Assembly (NCBI GenBank): GCA_049487715.1
Contig: CP150553.1
Span: 496,001 to 560,000 of the forward strand
DNA: 64,000 bases
Reading direction: 5' to 3'
Source: Pycnococcus provasolii
Taxonomy: Eukaryota > Chlorophyta > Pseudoscourfieldiophyceae > Pseudoscourfieldiales
The notes beneath the pieces were generated by a model. It did not search any database, had not been told where the DNA came from, and was given only the letters and a program-made list of their open reading frames with translations. Made by a program: the position numbers and the translations under genes. Below are positions 46,555-54,675 of this stretch, piece by piece; position 1 is the stretch's first letter, and each line of letters begins with the position of its first letter.

Positions 46555-46736
46555 TCAAGTGCCTTCAGTTGAACGAAATAAAGAATAGTCTGGTAGTAGT
46601 AGTAGTGCATTCAAGAAGTAATCATAACAAATTCTGAAATTCAATCATGGATGAATACAAGCTTTTGTACAATAGTAGTGGTACAGTAGTATGATTCGTA
46701 CAAGCGCGACTTCAGCTGAGACTGCGTCTTTGCGTT
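46555..46736. repeat. Repeated 3' flank of cluster unit 2
   Basis: Second copy of the CTTCAGTTGAACGAAATAAA ... GTACAATAGTAGTGGTACAG block, followed immediately by the relic gene fragment at 46737-46944. Confidence 0.8.
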
Positions 46737-46944
46737 AGTCGCAGAAGCTCATGTCGAGCATATACATGTGCTGAGCCAAGCTGTACAGCACGCGCCCGGA
46801 CGGACGCCGCGCGAACCACGTACGTGCTTCAGAGTCTCAGAGCGCCGTACTGCTTCTGATCGAGCGCGTTCGTGCGTGACATCGCCAAACTCGTTCGTCC
46901 ATTCGTAGCGAGTGCCGCGTTCCTCCGTCACAATGCGACGCGAT
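46737..46944 (-). pseudogene. C-terminal relic of the 49277-50614 gene, with clustered micro-duplications
   Basis: The segment aligns to the last ~60 codons of the gene at 49277-50614 and then diverges at 46945. It differs mainly by five short insertions, each a local tandem or near-tandem duplication: CATATACAT for CAT, GGACGGAC for GGAC, ACGTACGT for ACGT, CAGAGTCTCAGAG for CAGAG, and CGTGCGTG for CGTG. There is one 3-base loss (CGCGTTCC for CGCGTACTTCC). Insert sizes are 6, 4, 4, 8 and 4, breaking the frame. No start region is present, so it cannot make the protein. Confidence 0.85.
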
Positions 46945-47018
46945 AAGAGCTGTCGAATTCGGGGATGAAATGATGAAGGGAAATGCACGAGAAGAAGACA
47001 AGAGATATTGATATCAGG

Positions 47019-47037
47019 TAGGGTTAGGATTAGGGTT
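47019..47037 (+). repeat. Short telomere-like tract upstream of cluster unit 3
   Basis: TAGGGTTAGGATTAGGGTT, about 450 bases before the start at 47487. Confidence 0.55.
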
Positions 47038-47486
47038 CAACAAAAACGTCTTGACTCTTGACTTTCCGACCGAACCCTGGAATTCCCTCGCAATCGAGCC
47101 GTTGGAAAATATCCCGTCTTCGGCATTTCTGCGACGTAGATTTTCAAAGATCCCTTTTCTGACGCTCGTTCCTTGAATTCTGCTTGATCCATATTTGAAG
47201 TAATTACGCCGCGGTATCCCCGCTAGGAAGTTTTTGTTTGGAAGTTTTTGGTCGGTGCGACAGTCGGCGAAAAAAGTTTGCGCCCCTTCACTTTTCTCGA
47301 AACCGACTCCAAAATCCCCTTGGTCGGAGACCTCGGAGTAAAACTCCTCGGGCTGATCCGTAACAGATTTGGGAGCCCTGCTTTGCTCACACGTCACCTT
47401 GGACGGAGCCATTGACGCACAGGGTTCATACTATGAGCCGAGAACCTCCCAGCAGGATCAATACGATTCGATATGATACCGATACG

Positions 47487-49007
47487 ATGACGTGCCCGCC
47501 GACGGCGTCGCGCAGCCTGTTAGATATCGCCATGAAGAAGCTACACGAATCCTCGTCTCATGAAGGTAACAAGCATGATGGCGCAGCTCATAATAGCACG
47601 ACCTCATTGACTTCACCAAGCCCCGGATCGTCGAATGATGTCATCAATTCTCTTATTGGCATGGTACTGGAGCAGCAGGCGAGGCAAGCGATGTACAGCC
47701 GCGCGATGCCCGGAGGTGCACCACCACCGAATCCGGGCATGCCCGGAGGTGCGCCACCGAATCCGATGATGATGATGTGGATGCAGCAGCAGCAACAGCA
47801 ACAGCAGCAGCAGCAAGCAGCCGCAGCCATGGCAGCGCAGCAGCAGCAGCAGCAAGCAGCCGCAGCCATGGCAGCGCAGCAGCAGCAGCAAGCAGCCGCA
47901 GCCATGGCAGCGCGGCAGCAGCAGATGGCGGCAGCGGCGGCGGCGTCAACGGGATGGAATGCGATGATGCCCGATTACCAGCAATGGCTGTTTAACAACA
48001 TTGGACCACTTCCAGGGCGATTGGCTGCGGCGACGGGCAACGCAGATGCGCAGAAGACTCGTCTGGACAGCATCAGCGCTCAAGTCGCTCAAGACCGCGG
48101 CCTCGAGTGCCAGTGCTTGGATTGGCCGCGCCACAAGAGCGAGTGCGCGGGCCGCGCGGTGGCGGTAAACGCGCGCAAACGACAACAACCAGAACAACCA
48201 GAACAACAACAACAACAACAACAACCACAACAACAACTCCATGCTTCGACTGGCGCTGCTGGTGGCAACAATCTCGCGCATCGTGGTGGCTGGGACATTG
48301 AGGCAATCCACGCTCGTTACATTGAACTCCACCACCCAGAACTCCTCGACCCAGCTAAGACGGCGGCGGACCCAGCTAATACGGCGGCGGCGGCGAATCC
48401 GACAACCACCACCACCGACACAAGCACGATGAAGATGGCTGCGCCACCACCACTGCCGGATCTTCCACCGATGCCGTCGCATTTTCCGTTGCAGAGGACG
48501 CGGAAGCCGAGCAGGTGGTGGCAAATCCACACTGGCCAAATCCCTGCTCAGGCACCAATACCACCACAGGTTCATCCAAATGTTCCTCCTGCTCCAGGAC
48601 GACGACCTCCAGGACGGCCGCCTGGTGCGCTCAACTTGGCTAACAGACGCAACGACTATCGACCAAAACGCTCAATTGGAGCGGCAGCATCCTCCGCAGT
48701 AGCAGAAGAAGGAGCCGGGTCGCCGTCCGCAGTAGCAGAAGAAGCAGCCGGATCGCTGTTGAATTTTGCGAACCAGAGCTCGCAGAAGCCGAGCAGGTGG
48801 TGGCAAATCCATGGCACCGATGTACCCGAAGTGGCAACTGTCCAAATCCAGGCACGACGAGGGGTTCCTCCTCCGCCTCCACCACCCCTCAAGAGGCCGT
48901 ACAAGAAGCGCAAGGCTGAATATTGGGCAGATAGAGCAGCAGCCGCGGGGAAGAGCTCAACAACAACAACAACAACGTCAACGACAACAACAACAACAGC
49001 AACTTAG
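47487..49007 (+). CDS. Gln/Ala/Pro-rich protein with half a MYND finger (cluster unit 3)
   Basis: A 506-residue protein from the ATG at 47487 (another in frame at 47433). It is a mosaic. The N-terminus (SLLDIAMKKLHES) matches the ankyrin gene. The middle (QARQAMYSRAMPGGAPPPNP, MAAQQQQ repeats, ATGNADAQKTRLDS) and [20 protein letters not shown] match the Myb-MYND gene. The Myb domain is missing. The first half of MYND is deleted, with CAAGACCGCG joined directly to GCCTCGAGTGCC, leaving only the C-x7-H-x3-C half, which probably cannot fold. The C-terminal half adds Pro-rich segments, three partly repeated RKPSRWWQIH motifs and a basic end (KRPYKKRKAE). Function unknown. It may be a decaying or neofunctionalising paralogue. 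Confidence 0.65.
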   Translation: MTCPPTASRSLLDIAMKKLHESSSHEGNKHDGAAHNSTTSLTSPSPGSSNDVINSLIGMVLEQQARQAMYSRAMPGGAPPPNPGMPGGAPPNPMMMMWMQQQQQQQQQQQAAAAMAAQQQQQQAAAAMAAQQQQQAAAAMAARQQQMAAAAAASTGWNAMMPDYQQWLFNNIGPLPGRLAAATGNADAQKTRLDSISAQVAQDRGLECQCLDWPRHKSECAGRAVAVNARKRQQPEQPEQQQQQQQPQQQLHASTGAAGGNNLAHRGGWDIEAIHARYIELHHPELLDPAKTAADPANTAAAANPTTTTTDTSTMKMAAPPPLPDLPPMPSHFPLQRTRKPSRWWQIHTGQIPAQAPIPPQVHPNVPPAPGRRPPGRPPGALNLANRRNDYRPKRSIGAAASSAVAEEGAGSPSAVAEEAAGSLLNFANQSSQKPSRWWQIHGTDVPEVATVQIQARRGVPPPPPPPLKRPYKKRKAEYWADRAAAAGKSSTTTTTTSTTTTTTAT

Positions 49008-49069
49008 AAACTAGAGCACCTTTTTTGACGATCGTGGAAACATTGACTACAACTACTAACCGCCTTCGA

Positions 49070-49276
49070 GTGCCTTCAGTTGAACGAAATAAGGAAATAA
49101 GGAATAGTCTGATAGTAGTAGTTGAAGTAGTAGTAGTAAGGCATTCAAGTAATCATCGAAACAAATTCTGAAATTCAATCATGATAATGAATGCAAGCTT
49201 TTGTACAATAGTAGTAGTGGGACAGTAGTATGATTCGTACAAGCGTGACTTCTTCAGCTGAGACTGCGTCTTTGCG
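49070..49276. repeat. Repeated 3' flank of cluster unit 3
   Basis: Third copy of the CTTCAGTTGAACGAAATAAG ... CAAGCTTTTGTACAATAGTA block. Here it runs into the intact gene at 49277, indicating this is probably the ancestral arrangement. Confidence 0.8.
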
Positions 49277-50614
49277 TTAGTCGCAGAAGCTCATGTCGAG
49301 CATGTGCTGCGCCAAGCTGTACAGCACGCGCCCGGACGCCGCGCGAACCACGTGCTTCAGAGCGCCGTACTGCTTCTGATCGAGCGCGTTCGTGACATCG
49401 CCAAACTCGTTCGTCCATTCGTAGCGAGTGCCGCGTACTTCCTCCGTCACAATGCGACGCGGAACGTCACCGGGACCGGGGGAGAGATGCACCGTCAGCT
49501 GAATTGGCGATGGCCGATTCGACGCGCGGCCCTGTACCTTCGACTTGTACGTGAGAAGATTGCCGAGGATCGCCTGGCCAGAACCATCGCCGGAGGCGCC
49601 AAGAGGCGGCAGCAGGCAGTTGCCAGATAGCGAGCCTTGCGTTCCGTCCACACGTACCGTGCGTGCACCGCCCTTCGGATGCAGCACGTCAATCTGCACA
49701 CCATCCGTGCTGCGTGCACGCCGATGCTTTTTGATGCCGGCGCTTGGCTCGCGCACCTTCACGTGCTCAATCGCACTGACGTCGACAGGCGAGCCAATGT
49801 AAGCACGGGACATCGCACTGCCATGCAGACACAGTGCGCGTCCTTCGTTCGCAACGCGCGTCACGCGGCCCACCAGCTTGCCAGATGCAACCATCTTCTG
49901 CTTGAGCAATTCCAGAGGCTGGAACGCCCAAGCGTCCTCGACGCCGACGTCAATCTTCGATGCACGCACAGATTCAAGCAGACGAACGCGCTCTTGCGGA
50001 GAGATCGCGAGCTCAGTCTCCATCAGAACGACGCCTTCGTAAGACGTGCCGAGTATCTCGCGCAGCACGCCGACGTTGTGCTTCCCTCGAAGCGAGACGA
50101 TGACTAAGCGCAGATTCGCTTGCTTCTCCGCGGAGATCATCTTAGCGGCAGACTCGTGCACTCGAAGCTCTTCGCCACGCCGAAGCGCCTTTCGCACCGA
50201 CGGCGACACCTGCCGCGAGTGCGACGCCACAGCTACGACGTCAATCGCACCAAGAGCCTCCGCCGCCGCGAGTACTGGAGCCAACCACTCCGCGCGAGTT
50301 CGTCCACCAACGAGTCCAGCTACGGCGGTCGTCGACACTGCTTCGCGTTGCCGAGAAACGTGACGACGATCGCCGTCGCCGTCGGAAGCGGCGGGCGACG
50401 CCTGCTGCCGCCGTGTTGCGTCCAAGCGGTGACCACTCGTACGCTCGTCGTGAGCTCCGCCATGGATAGGTCTGTCCATGGCAACTCTTGCAGCGGCCAT
50501 CAAGATGGCCGCCGTCGTGGCAGCCAGGGCGCAGCTCAGCACGGAGGTTAGCCTGCACCGTCTGCACCTGCCACCACCTGCCGTTGAGTGGGTGGTGTCC
50601 GTGCTGCGCGCCAT
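49277..50614 (-). CDS. Type II membrane-anchored protein, unknown (source of two relic fragments)
   Basis: A 445-residue protein. An N-terminal basic stretch precedes one hydrophobic anchor (TSVLSCALAATTAAILMAAA), typical of a Golgi-type type II protein. The luminal part has alternating strands and helices (AIDVVAVASHSRQVS, LRLVIVSLRGKHNVGVLREI, EGVVLMETELAIS, KIDVGVEDAWAFQPL). These hint at a Rossmann-like fold such as a glycosyltransferase, but no signature motif is seen, so I do not name it. The C-terminus (RGTRYEWTNEFGDVTNALDQ) is the part duplicated as relics at 46737 and, as a stub, near 45260. The start ATG at 50614 is the first in frame. Confidence 0.65.
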   Translation of the reverse strand: MARSTDTTHSTAGGGRCRRCRLTSVLSCALAATTAAILMAAARVAMDRPIHGGAHDERTSGHRLDATRRQQASPAASDGDGDRRHVSRQREAVSTTAVAGLVGGRTRAEWLAPVLAAAEALGAIDVVAVASHSRQVSPSVRKALRRGEELRVHESAAKMISAEKQANLRLVIVSLRGKHNVGVLREILGTSYEGVVLMETELAISPQERVRLLESVRASKIDVGVEDAWAFQPLELLKQKMVASGKLVGRVTRVANEGRALCLHGSAMSRAYIGSPVDVSAIEHVKVREPSAGIKKHRRARSTDGVQIDVLHPKGGARTVRVDGTQGSLSGNCLLPPLGASGDGSGQAILGNLLTYKSKVQGRASNRPSPIQLTVHLSPGPGDVPRRIVTEEVRGTRYEWTNEFGDVTNALDQKQYGALKHVVRAASGRVLYSLAQHMLDMSFCD

Positions 50615-51010
50615 ATTGGCCAATCAGGATTCAGGTGATCCTTCAGGTGAAAGACGAGAGACAGCGGATTCGCACACACAGAGCATGGGCAATGGGTGGT
50701 GGTTCGTCAAGACTTGTCAAGACTTGTCAAGACACACAAATGGAAATGGTAAAATGGGGCCATCATCATGCGTGATTTCACATGTTCAAGACTGACTGAC
50801 CTGCTAAAGTTTTAAGCTTAAGTCTCCTCTGGCCTTGATCAAAAGTCAATACCTTGTGGTTCCGGGTTGGGGTTGGGGGGGTCGTTTGTTTGGGGGTTCT
50901 ACATAAAAACATTGATTTCCTTTGTCCGGAGATTTTATTTTTGGGCATTTTTGGGCATTTCACAACCTACTTCGTCGCGCACACGTGCTGGCTGCGCTGT
51001 GCTGTGCTGC
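50615..51010. other. Divergent spacer
   Basis: It contains a triplicated GTCAAGACTT run (50708-50738) and G/T-rich sequence. The codons just before 51011 are open in the serine dehydratase frame but lack an ATG. Confidence 0.5.
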
Positions 51011-52240
51011 ATGCGCGTGTTTGCACGTTCTCTTCATTCCTGCTCGGAGACAAAGGTTCACTCAAGGGCAAGGGCTTGCTCTCGCTCAACCACCAGAGAG
51101 TCACGACGCTCGTCTTCCTCAGCAGTAGTAGCCAGCCTTGCCTCGTCGCTCGTCGGTGCCGCTTCGATGCACGAAGCAACCGATGACGATGCTACGCAGT
51201 CAGTTTCAGTCAGTCACGCTTCTCTGTACGCGCGAACGCCGTGCTTCCGATCCGCGCCCATCTCAACGGCGTTTGGAGGAGGACAAAAAGAATGCGACGT
51301 CTTTTTGAAAATGGAAACGGGACAGCCGTCAGGAAGCTTCAAACTCAGAGGTGTCAGCCTGTCATGCCTGAGAGCAAAAGAGCAGGGATACGAAGTGCTC
51401 ATATCCAGCTCGGGAGGAAACGCAGGACTCGCCGTCGCTGTCGCCGGACAGAGCCTAGGCCTACCCGTGCAGGTGTTCCTGCCGAAGTCAACGCCAGATG
51501 CCGTCGCAGATGCGCTGCGCGGGTACGGCGCGCAGGTTAAGGTGGAGGGAGACATGTGGTCGCAGGCGAACGACGCGGCGATGCGTGAGGTCGAGCGCCG
51601 CAACGACGAGGCAAAGCGACCTGTTGCGAAGCTCATGCACCCGTTTGACGACCCCATCATGTGGGAAGGACACGCGACACTTATCGAAGAGTGCTACCAC
51701 GACATGTCGCACCTGCCACCGCCAAGCGCGGTCGTGTGCTCCGTCGGAGGAGGCGGCCTGCTCATGGGCGTACTCGCCGGTCTGAGGAACACTCCGAGCT
51801 GGAGCGACGTGCCAGTCATCGCGGTGGAGACGGTCGGCGCAAATTGTCTGTCACGGTCGCTCGATGCAAAGGGCGTGGTGGAGCTGGATGCGATCACATC
51901 GGTGGCAAAAAGCCTTGGCGCGAACAAGACTACACAGTTGATTTATGACACGTGCGCATCGGCTGTCGAGAGAGGCGTGCTGAAGTCTGCCGTTATTGAC
52001 GATGCTGCCGCCGTGCAGGGTGCCGTGACATTCCTCGAGGCGCATCGTTGCATCGTCGAGCCGGCATGCGGCGCGGCAGTGGCTGCCACACTTCCCTCGG
52101 GTGGCGCCGCCTTCGAGATGGCGAAGAGCCTTCACGAAACACGAAAGGGGCCTGTCCTCGTCGTGGCGTGCGGCGGAGCCGTGGCGACGGTGTCAAGCCT
52201 TAGGGCGATGGCGACAGACCTAGGCGTCGCTTTCCCTTAA
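51011..52240 (+). CDS. SDS: L-serine/L-threonine dehydratase (PLP fold type II)
   Basis: A 409-residue protein. Signatures of the mammalian-type serine dehydratase are in order: QPSGSFKLRG, with the Schiff-base Lys; SSGGNAGLAVAVAGQSLGLP (family SSAGNAGMAAAYAAR); HPFDDPIMWEGHATLIEE; the phosphate-binding CSVGGGGLLMGVLAGL; IAVETVGANCLSRSL; ITSVAKSLGA; EPACGAAVAATL. It would deaminate serine or threonine to pyruvate or 2-oxobutyrate and ammonia. The first ~50 residues after the ATG are Arg/Ser-rich, suggesting an organelle presequence. The alternative ATG at 51167 would remove that. The family usually has ~320-330 residues, which matches the part from about 51200 onward. It converges on a TPR gene. 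Confidence 0.9.
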   Translation: MRVFARSLHSCSETKVHSRARACSRSTTRESRRSSSSAVVASLASSLVGAASMHEATDDDATQSVSVSHASLYARTPCFRSAPISTAFGGGQKECDVFLKMETGQPSGSFKLRGVSLSCLRAKEQGYEVLISSSGGNAGLAVAVAGQSLGLPVQVFLPKSTPDAVADALRGYGAQVKVEGDMWSQANDAAMREVERRNDEAKRPVAKLMHPFDDPIMWEGHATLIEECYHDMSHLPPPSAVVCSVGGGGLLMGVLAGLRNTPSWSDVPVIAVETVGANCLSRSLDAKGVVELDAITSVAKSLGANKTTQLIYDTCASAVERGVLKSAVIDDAAAVQGAVTFLEAHRCIVEPACGAAVAATLPSGGAAFEMAKSLHETRKGPVLVVACGGAVATVSSLRAMATDLGVAFP

Positions 52241-52368
52241 TTTTTAATATATGATCGATTTACAATTTCCTCGGAACCGTATTTGCAATTTTCCGAGAAA
52301 AAAAAAGTCCCTGTGGGATCCCGCAGTTCCCGCTCCGGGCTCGGTCACACATCTTTTTTAAGTCGGCC
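52241..52368. other. 3' spacer of the serine dehydratase gene
   Basis: AT-rich start, then an A9 run and a GC-rich inverted patch (GGGATCCCGCAGTTCCCGC). The 194-bp repeat follows. Confidence 0.45.
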
Positions 52369-52562
52369 ATTTTTATGTTTCACTTCACTATTGGTCAACC
52401 CAAAACGTCATTATTTTTATAACGGAAAAAAAAAGTGAAGGTTGCAAAATGATGCGCACGTCCTGCCCGTCATTTTCAGACAATGTTTTTCGACTTGCGG
52501 TGGGTGGAAGGGTTGTAAAATGGACGATTTGGGTTTGTAAGGGTTGGTGTTTTATTCAAAGT
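52369..52562 (-). repeat. 194-bp dispersed repeat, copy 2 (inverted relative to copy 1)
   Basis: Reverse-complement near-copy of 37222-37415. It begins ATTTTTATGTTTCACTTCAC and ends ATTCAAAGT. Lies downstream of the serine dehydratase gene and 28 bases beyond the converging TPR gene's stop. In both places, its A/T-rich end points toward the 3' end of a metabolic gene or relic on the same strand. Confidence 0.85.
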
Positions 52563-52589
52563 ATACGTTTCTAGATAACCAAGGTTGTT

Positions 52590-53858
52590 TTACTCGTCCT
52601 CAAGCTTCTCAAGTGGCATTCGGACATTCTTCCAGGAGATTAGGGCATTCGCGTCACTCTTCACCGCCTCGAAGAATCGCTCCATGTTGCTGCTCCCTCG
52701 CGCAACACCTAGCGCGACGCGCGCCTTATCGCTCATCGAGCGACTCTCCAGGCTTCGACTTAGCTCGAACGACTTCTCGAAGTACGTCGCGCTGCGCTCG
52801 TACCGACCCTGCGCTTGGTATATGCTACCCAAACTGTCGCACGCCAACGCCTGTCCATGAGGTTCTCCTCCCTTGGCCAGCTCCAGGAAGCTCTCAAGGT
52901 TGGACACCGCTGCGTCGTCGTCGCCGAGTGCGCGGTGCGCCACCGCCAGGCCGCGGCAAGCGATACCCTCACCCACCTTGTCCTTTAGCTGTGCGCAGAG
53001 CTCGCGGTGCTTTGTATGGTGCTCCGCCGCACGCAGCGGCTCGCCGAGCTCCATATGCGTTTCGCCAAGGCGGTTGTGAGCGCGTCCCTCGCTCTCGTGG
53101 TCGCCTAGCTCGCTCGCGCGCTCGCGCATCTTCTCGAAGAGCGCGACGCGTAGCTGGAGGTTCTTCGCTTGCGCCTCGGCTGCAGCTTCGTAGGCGTTGA
53201 CGAGACTTCGCCCGGCGTCTTCCAAGGCGTCCGCATCCTCAAGGGTTCCCGCAATGGCAAACTGGCGCTCGTGGTGGCCCACAGCGCCCGCGGTGTCTCC
53301 GCACCGTGCGACGGCGACGCCGAGCGCTCGCCTTGCCGCCAGCTCCGCGCGAGCGTCGCTGCTCGCCTCGGCGACGCTGACGCGTTTGGCATGGAACGCG
53401 GCTGCTTGCTGATAATTTTCGACGCTCTCGAAGAAGTGCGCGATATCCGCGTACCTGTCTCCCACCGCCGCTGGGTCTCCTGCCCTGCTCGCCTCCTCCG
53501 CGAGCTGGAGCCAGTCGCTGACGCGCGGCAGGTGTTCGCGCGGCACGCTTCCCGACGCCCCTGGTGCCGCCGCCGGCAGAGTTGACCTTGGCGAGGTTGA
53601 TGACTCGTCGCCTTGTGCGGCCGCGTCTTCTGCCGTTTCTTCGGACTCTTCGCTGGGTGCCGCTCCCACCCCTCCCTGCGCGGGGTGCACGAGCCTGTAG
53701 AGCTCGATGAAGGCGAGCGGCCGTCCTCGTACGAGGAGGTCGATGAGAAGTTCCTTGGAGTCTGAGAGTCGCGTGTTGGCCGCCGCGTCCGCCGCCTCCT
53801 CTTCCTTGGCGGCTGCCAGTTCGGCGGAGAGTTTCTCCTTGAACGTGCGTCGCTCCAT
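52590..53858 (-). CDS. TPR protein, TTC29-like
   Basis: A 422-residue protein with at least six TPR units of the G-x-x-x-x-x-L-G-x-A/Y pattern, for example GRAHNRLGETHMELGEPLRA, CRGLAVAHRALGDDDAAVSN and ACDSLGSIYQAQGRYERSAT. The spacing and N-terminal helical lead (LLIDLLVRGRPLAFIELYRL) recall TTC29, an axonemal/IFT-associated TPR protein, but could also be LGN/rapsyn-like. If TTC29, the organism or a life stage would have flagella. A Ser/Glu/Ala-rich insert lies between the N-terminal helices and the first TPR. No other domain. Divergent from the two-exon coiled-coil gene. Confidence 0.65.
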   Translation of the reverse strand: MERRTFKEKLSAELAAAKEEEAADAAANTRLSDSKELLIDLLVRGRPLAFIELYRLVHPAQGGVGAAPSEESEETAEDAAAQGDESSTSPRSTLPAAAPGASGSVPREHLPRVSDWLQLAEEASRAGDPAAVGDRYADIAHFFESVENYQQAAAFHAKRVSVAEASSDARAELAARRALGVAVARCGDTAGAVGHHERQFAIAGTLEDADALEDAGRSLVNAYEAAAEAQAKNLQLRVALFEKMRERASELGDHESEGRAHNRLGETHMELGEPLRAAEHHTKHRELCAQLKDKVGEGIACRGLAVAHRALGDDDAAVSNLESFLELAKGGEPHGQALACDSLGSIYQAQGRYERSATYFEKSFELSRSLESRSMSDKARVALGVARGSSNMERFFEAVKSDANALISWKNVRMPLEKLEDE

Positions 53859-54675
53859 GGCTCACAGAGCTTTCAGCGTAGTTGGTAGGAAGTAGGGAGC
53901 GCACCGAACGAACAGAACCCCCGTTCGTTTCTTGTGTCTTTCGTTGGGTCTTTCAAGAGCGAGAGCGACGAGGCCGGCGTCCGTGAGGCCGGACAGGCGG
54001 AGGGCCTGCTCAAGGTCAGGTGGAAAGACGACGACCAAAGGGGGAGCGGCCTCCTCATCAGGAACTCGTAGTATTATAATGTACCCATCGCTCATACGTA
54101 CTGTAAGAATAACGGTGTGTTTCTTCGACCTAATAAGTTAATCGACCTGGTCGGCGAGATTAGTACCTACATTCAACAAAAAATTGGGACGGACTTACAG
54201 GGCCGTTATACGATGCGGTGGGGGTCCATTCGTTGGTCGCAGTACCGTCCCAATTTTTTGTTGAATGTAGGAAGTACCTGTACTTACTCAACTTCCTCCC
54301 TGGCCTGACACCGGAGATTCCACCTGATGAGAACCATTCTGATGTCTGATGAGGCGTCTGGAACGGAAACTTGAAAGAAGGAGGTTGCCTTGCAAGGGAA
54401 GGGCACAGTTGCCTTACACTTGCCGGTGGTGGCCTCCCACCCACCTGACACTGATGTGCTCCTTTTTACATAGAGGTAGTTCTTAGGAGAGGAGGCTTGC
54501 AAGCACACTACTGTACACTACAATACAATACAGGGGGGGGGGAGTCCAGGTCCAGGGGTCCCCTGGGGTCCGTACGGTACGGTACTTACCCGCCAACTCC
54601 GGCCGGCTCTGGTTCCCATCACTCCGAATCCCATCACTCCCCCCCTCCTTTTTTTTTTCTTCTCTTTCTGCCAAT
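53859..54675. other. Divergent spacer containing a miniature inverted-repeat element
   Basis: Besides the MITE at 54166-54271, it has a G8 run near 54533 and a GGTACGGTACGG run near 54575. One minus-strand ORF (53862-54095) reads reasonably at its N-terminus (SDGYIIILRVPDEEAAPPLV) and overlaps the TPR start region; it could be a first exon but is not called. Confidence 0.4.
54166..54271. mobile_element. 106-bp MITE-like element with 27-bp perfect terminal inverted repeats
   Basis: CCTACATTCAACAAAAAATT plus GGGACGG (54166-54192) is the exact reverse complement of 54245-54271, with a 52-base GC-richer interior. Flanks both contain AGTA (TTAGTA before, AAGTAC after), so a short target duplication near the ends is possible but not exact. 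No coding capacity, and no second copy in this window. Confidence 0.75.
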
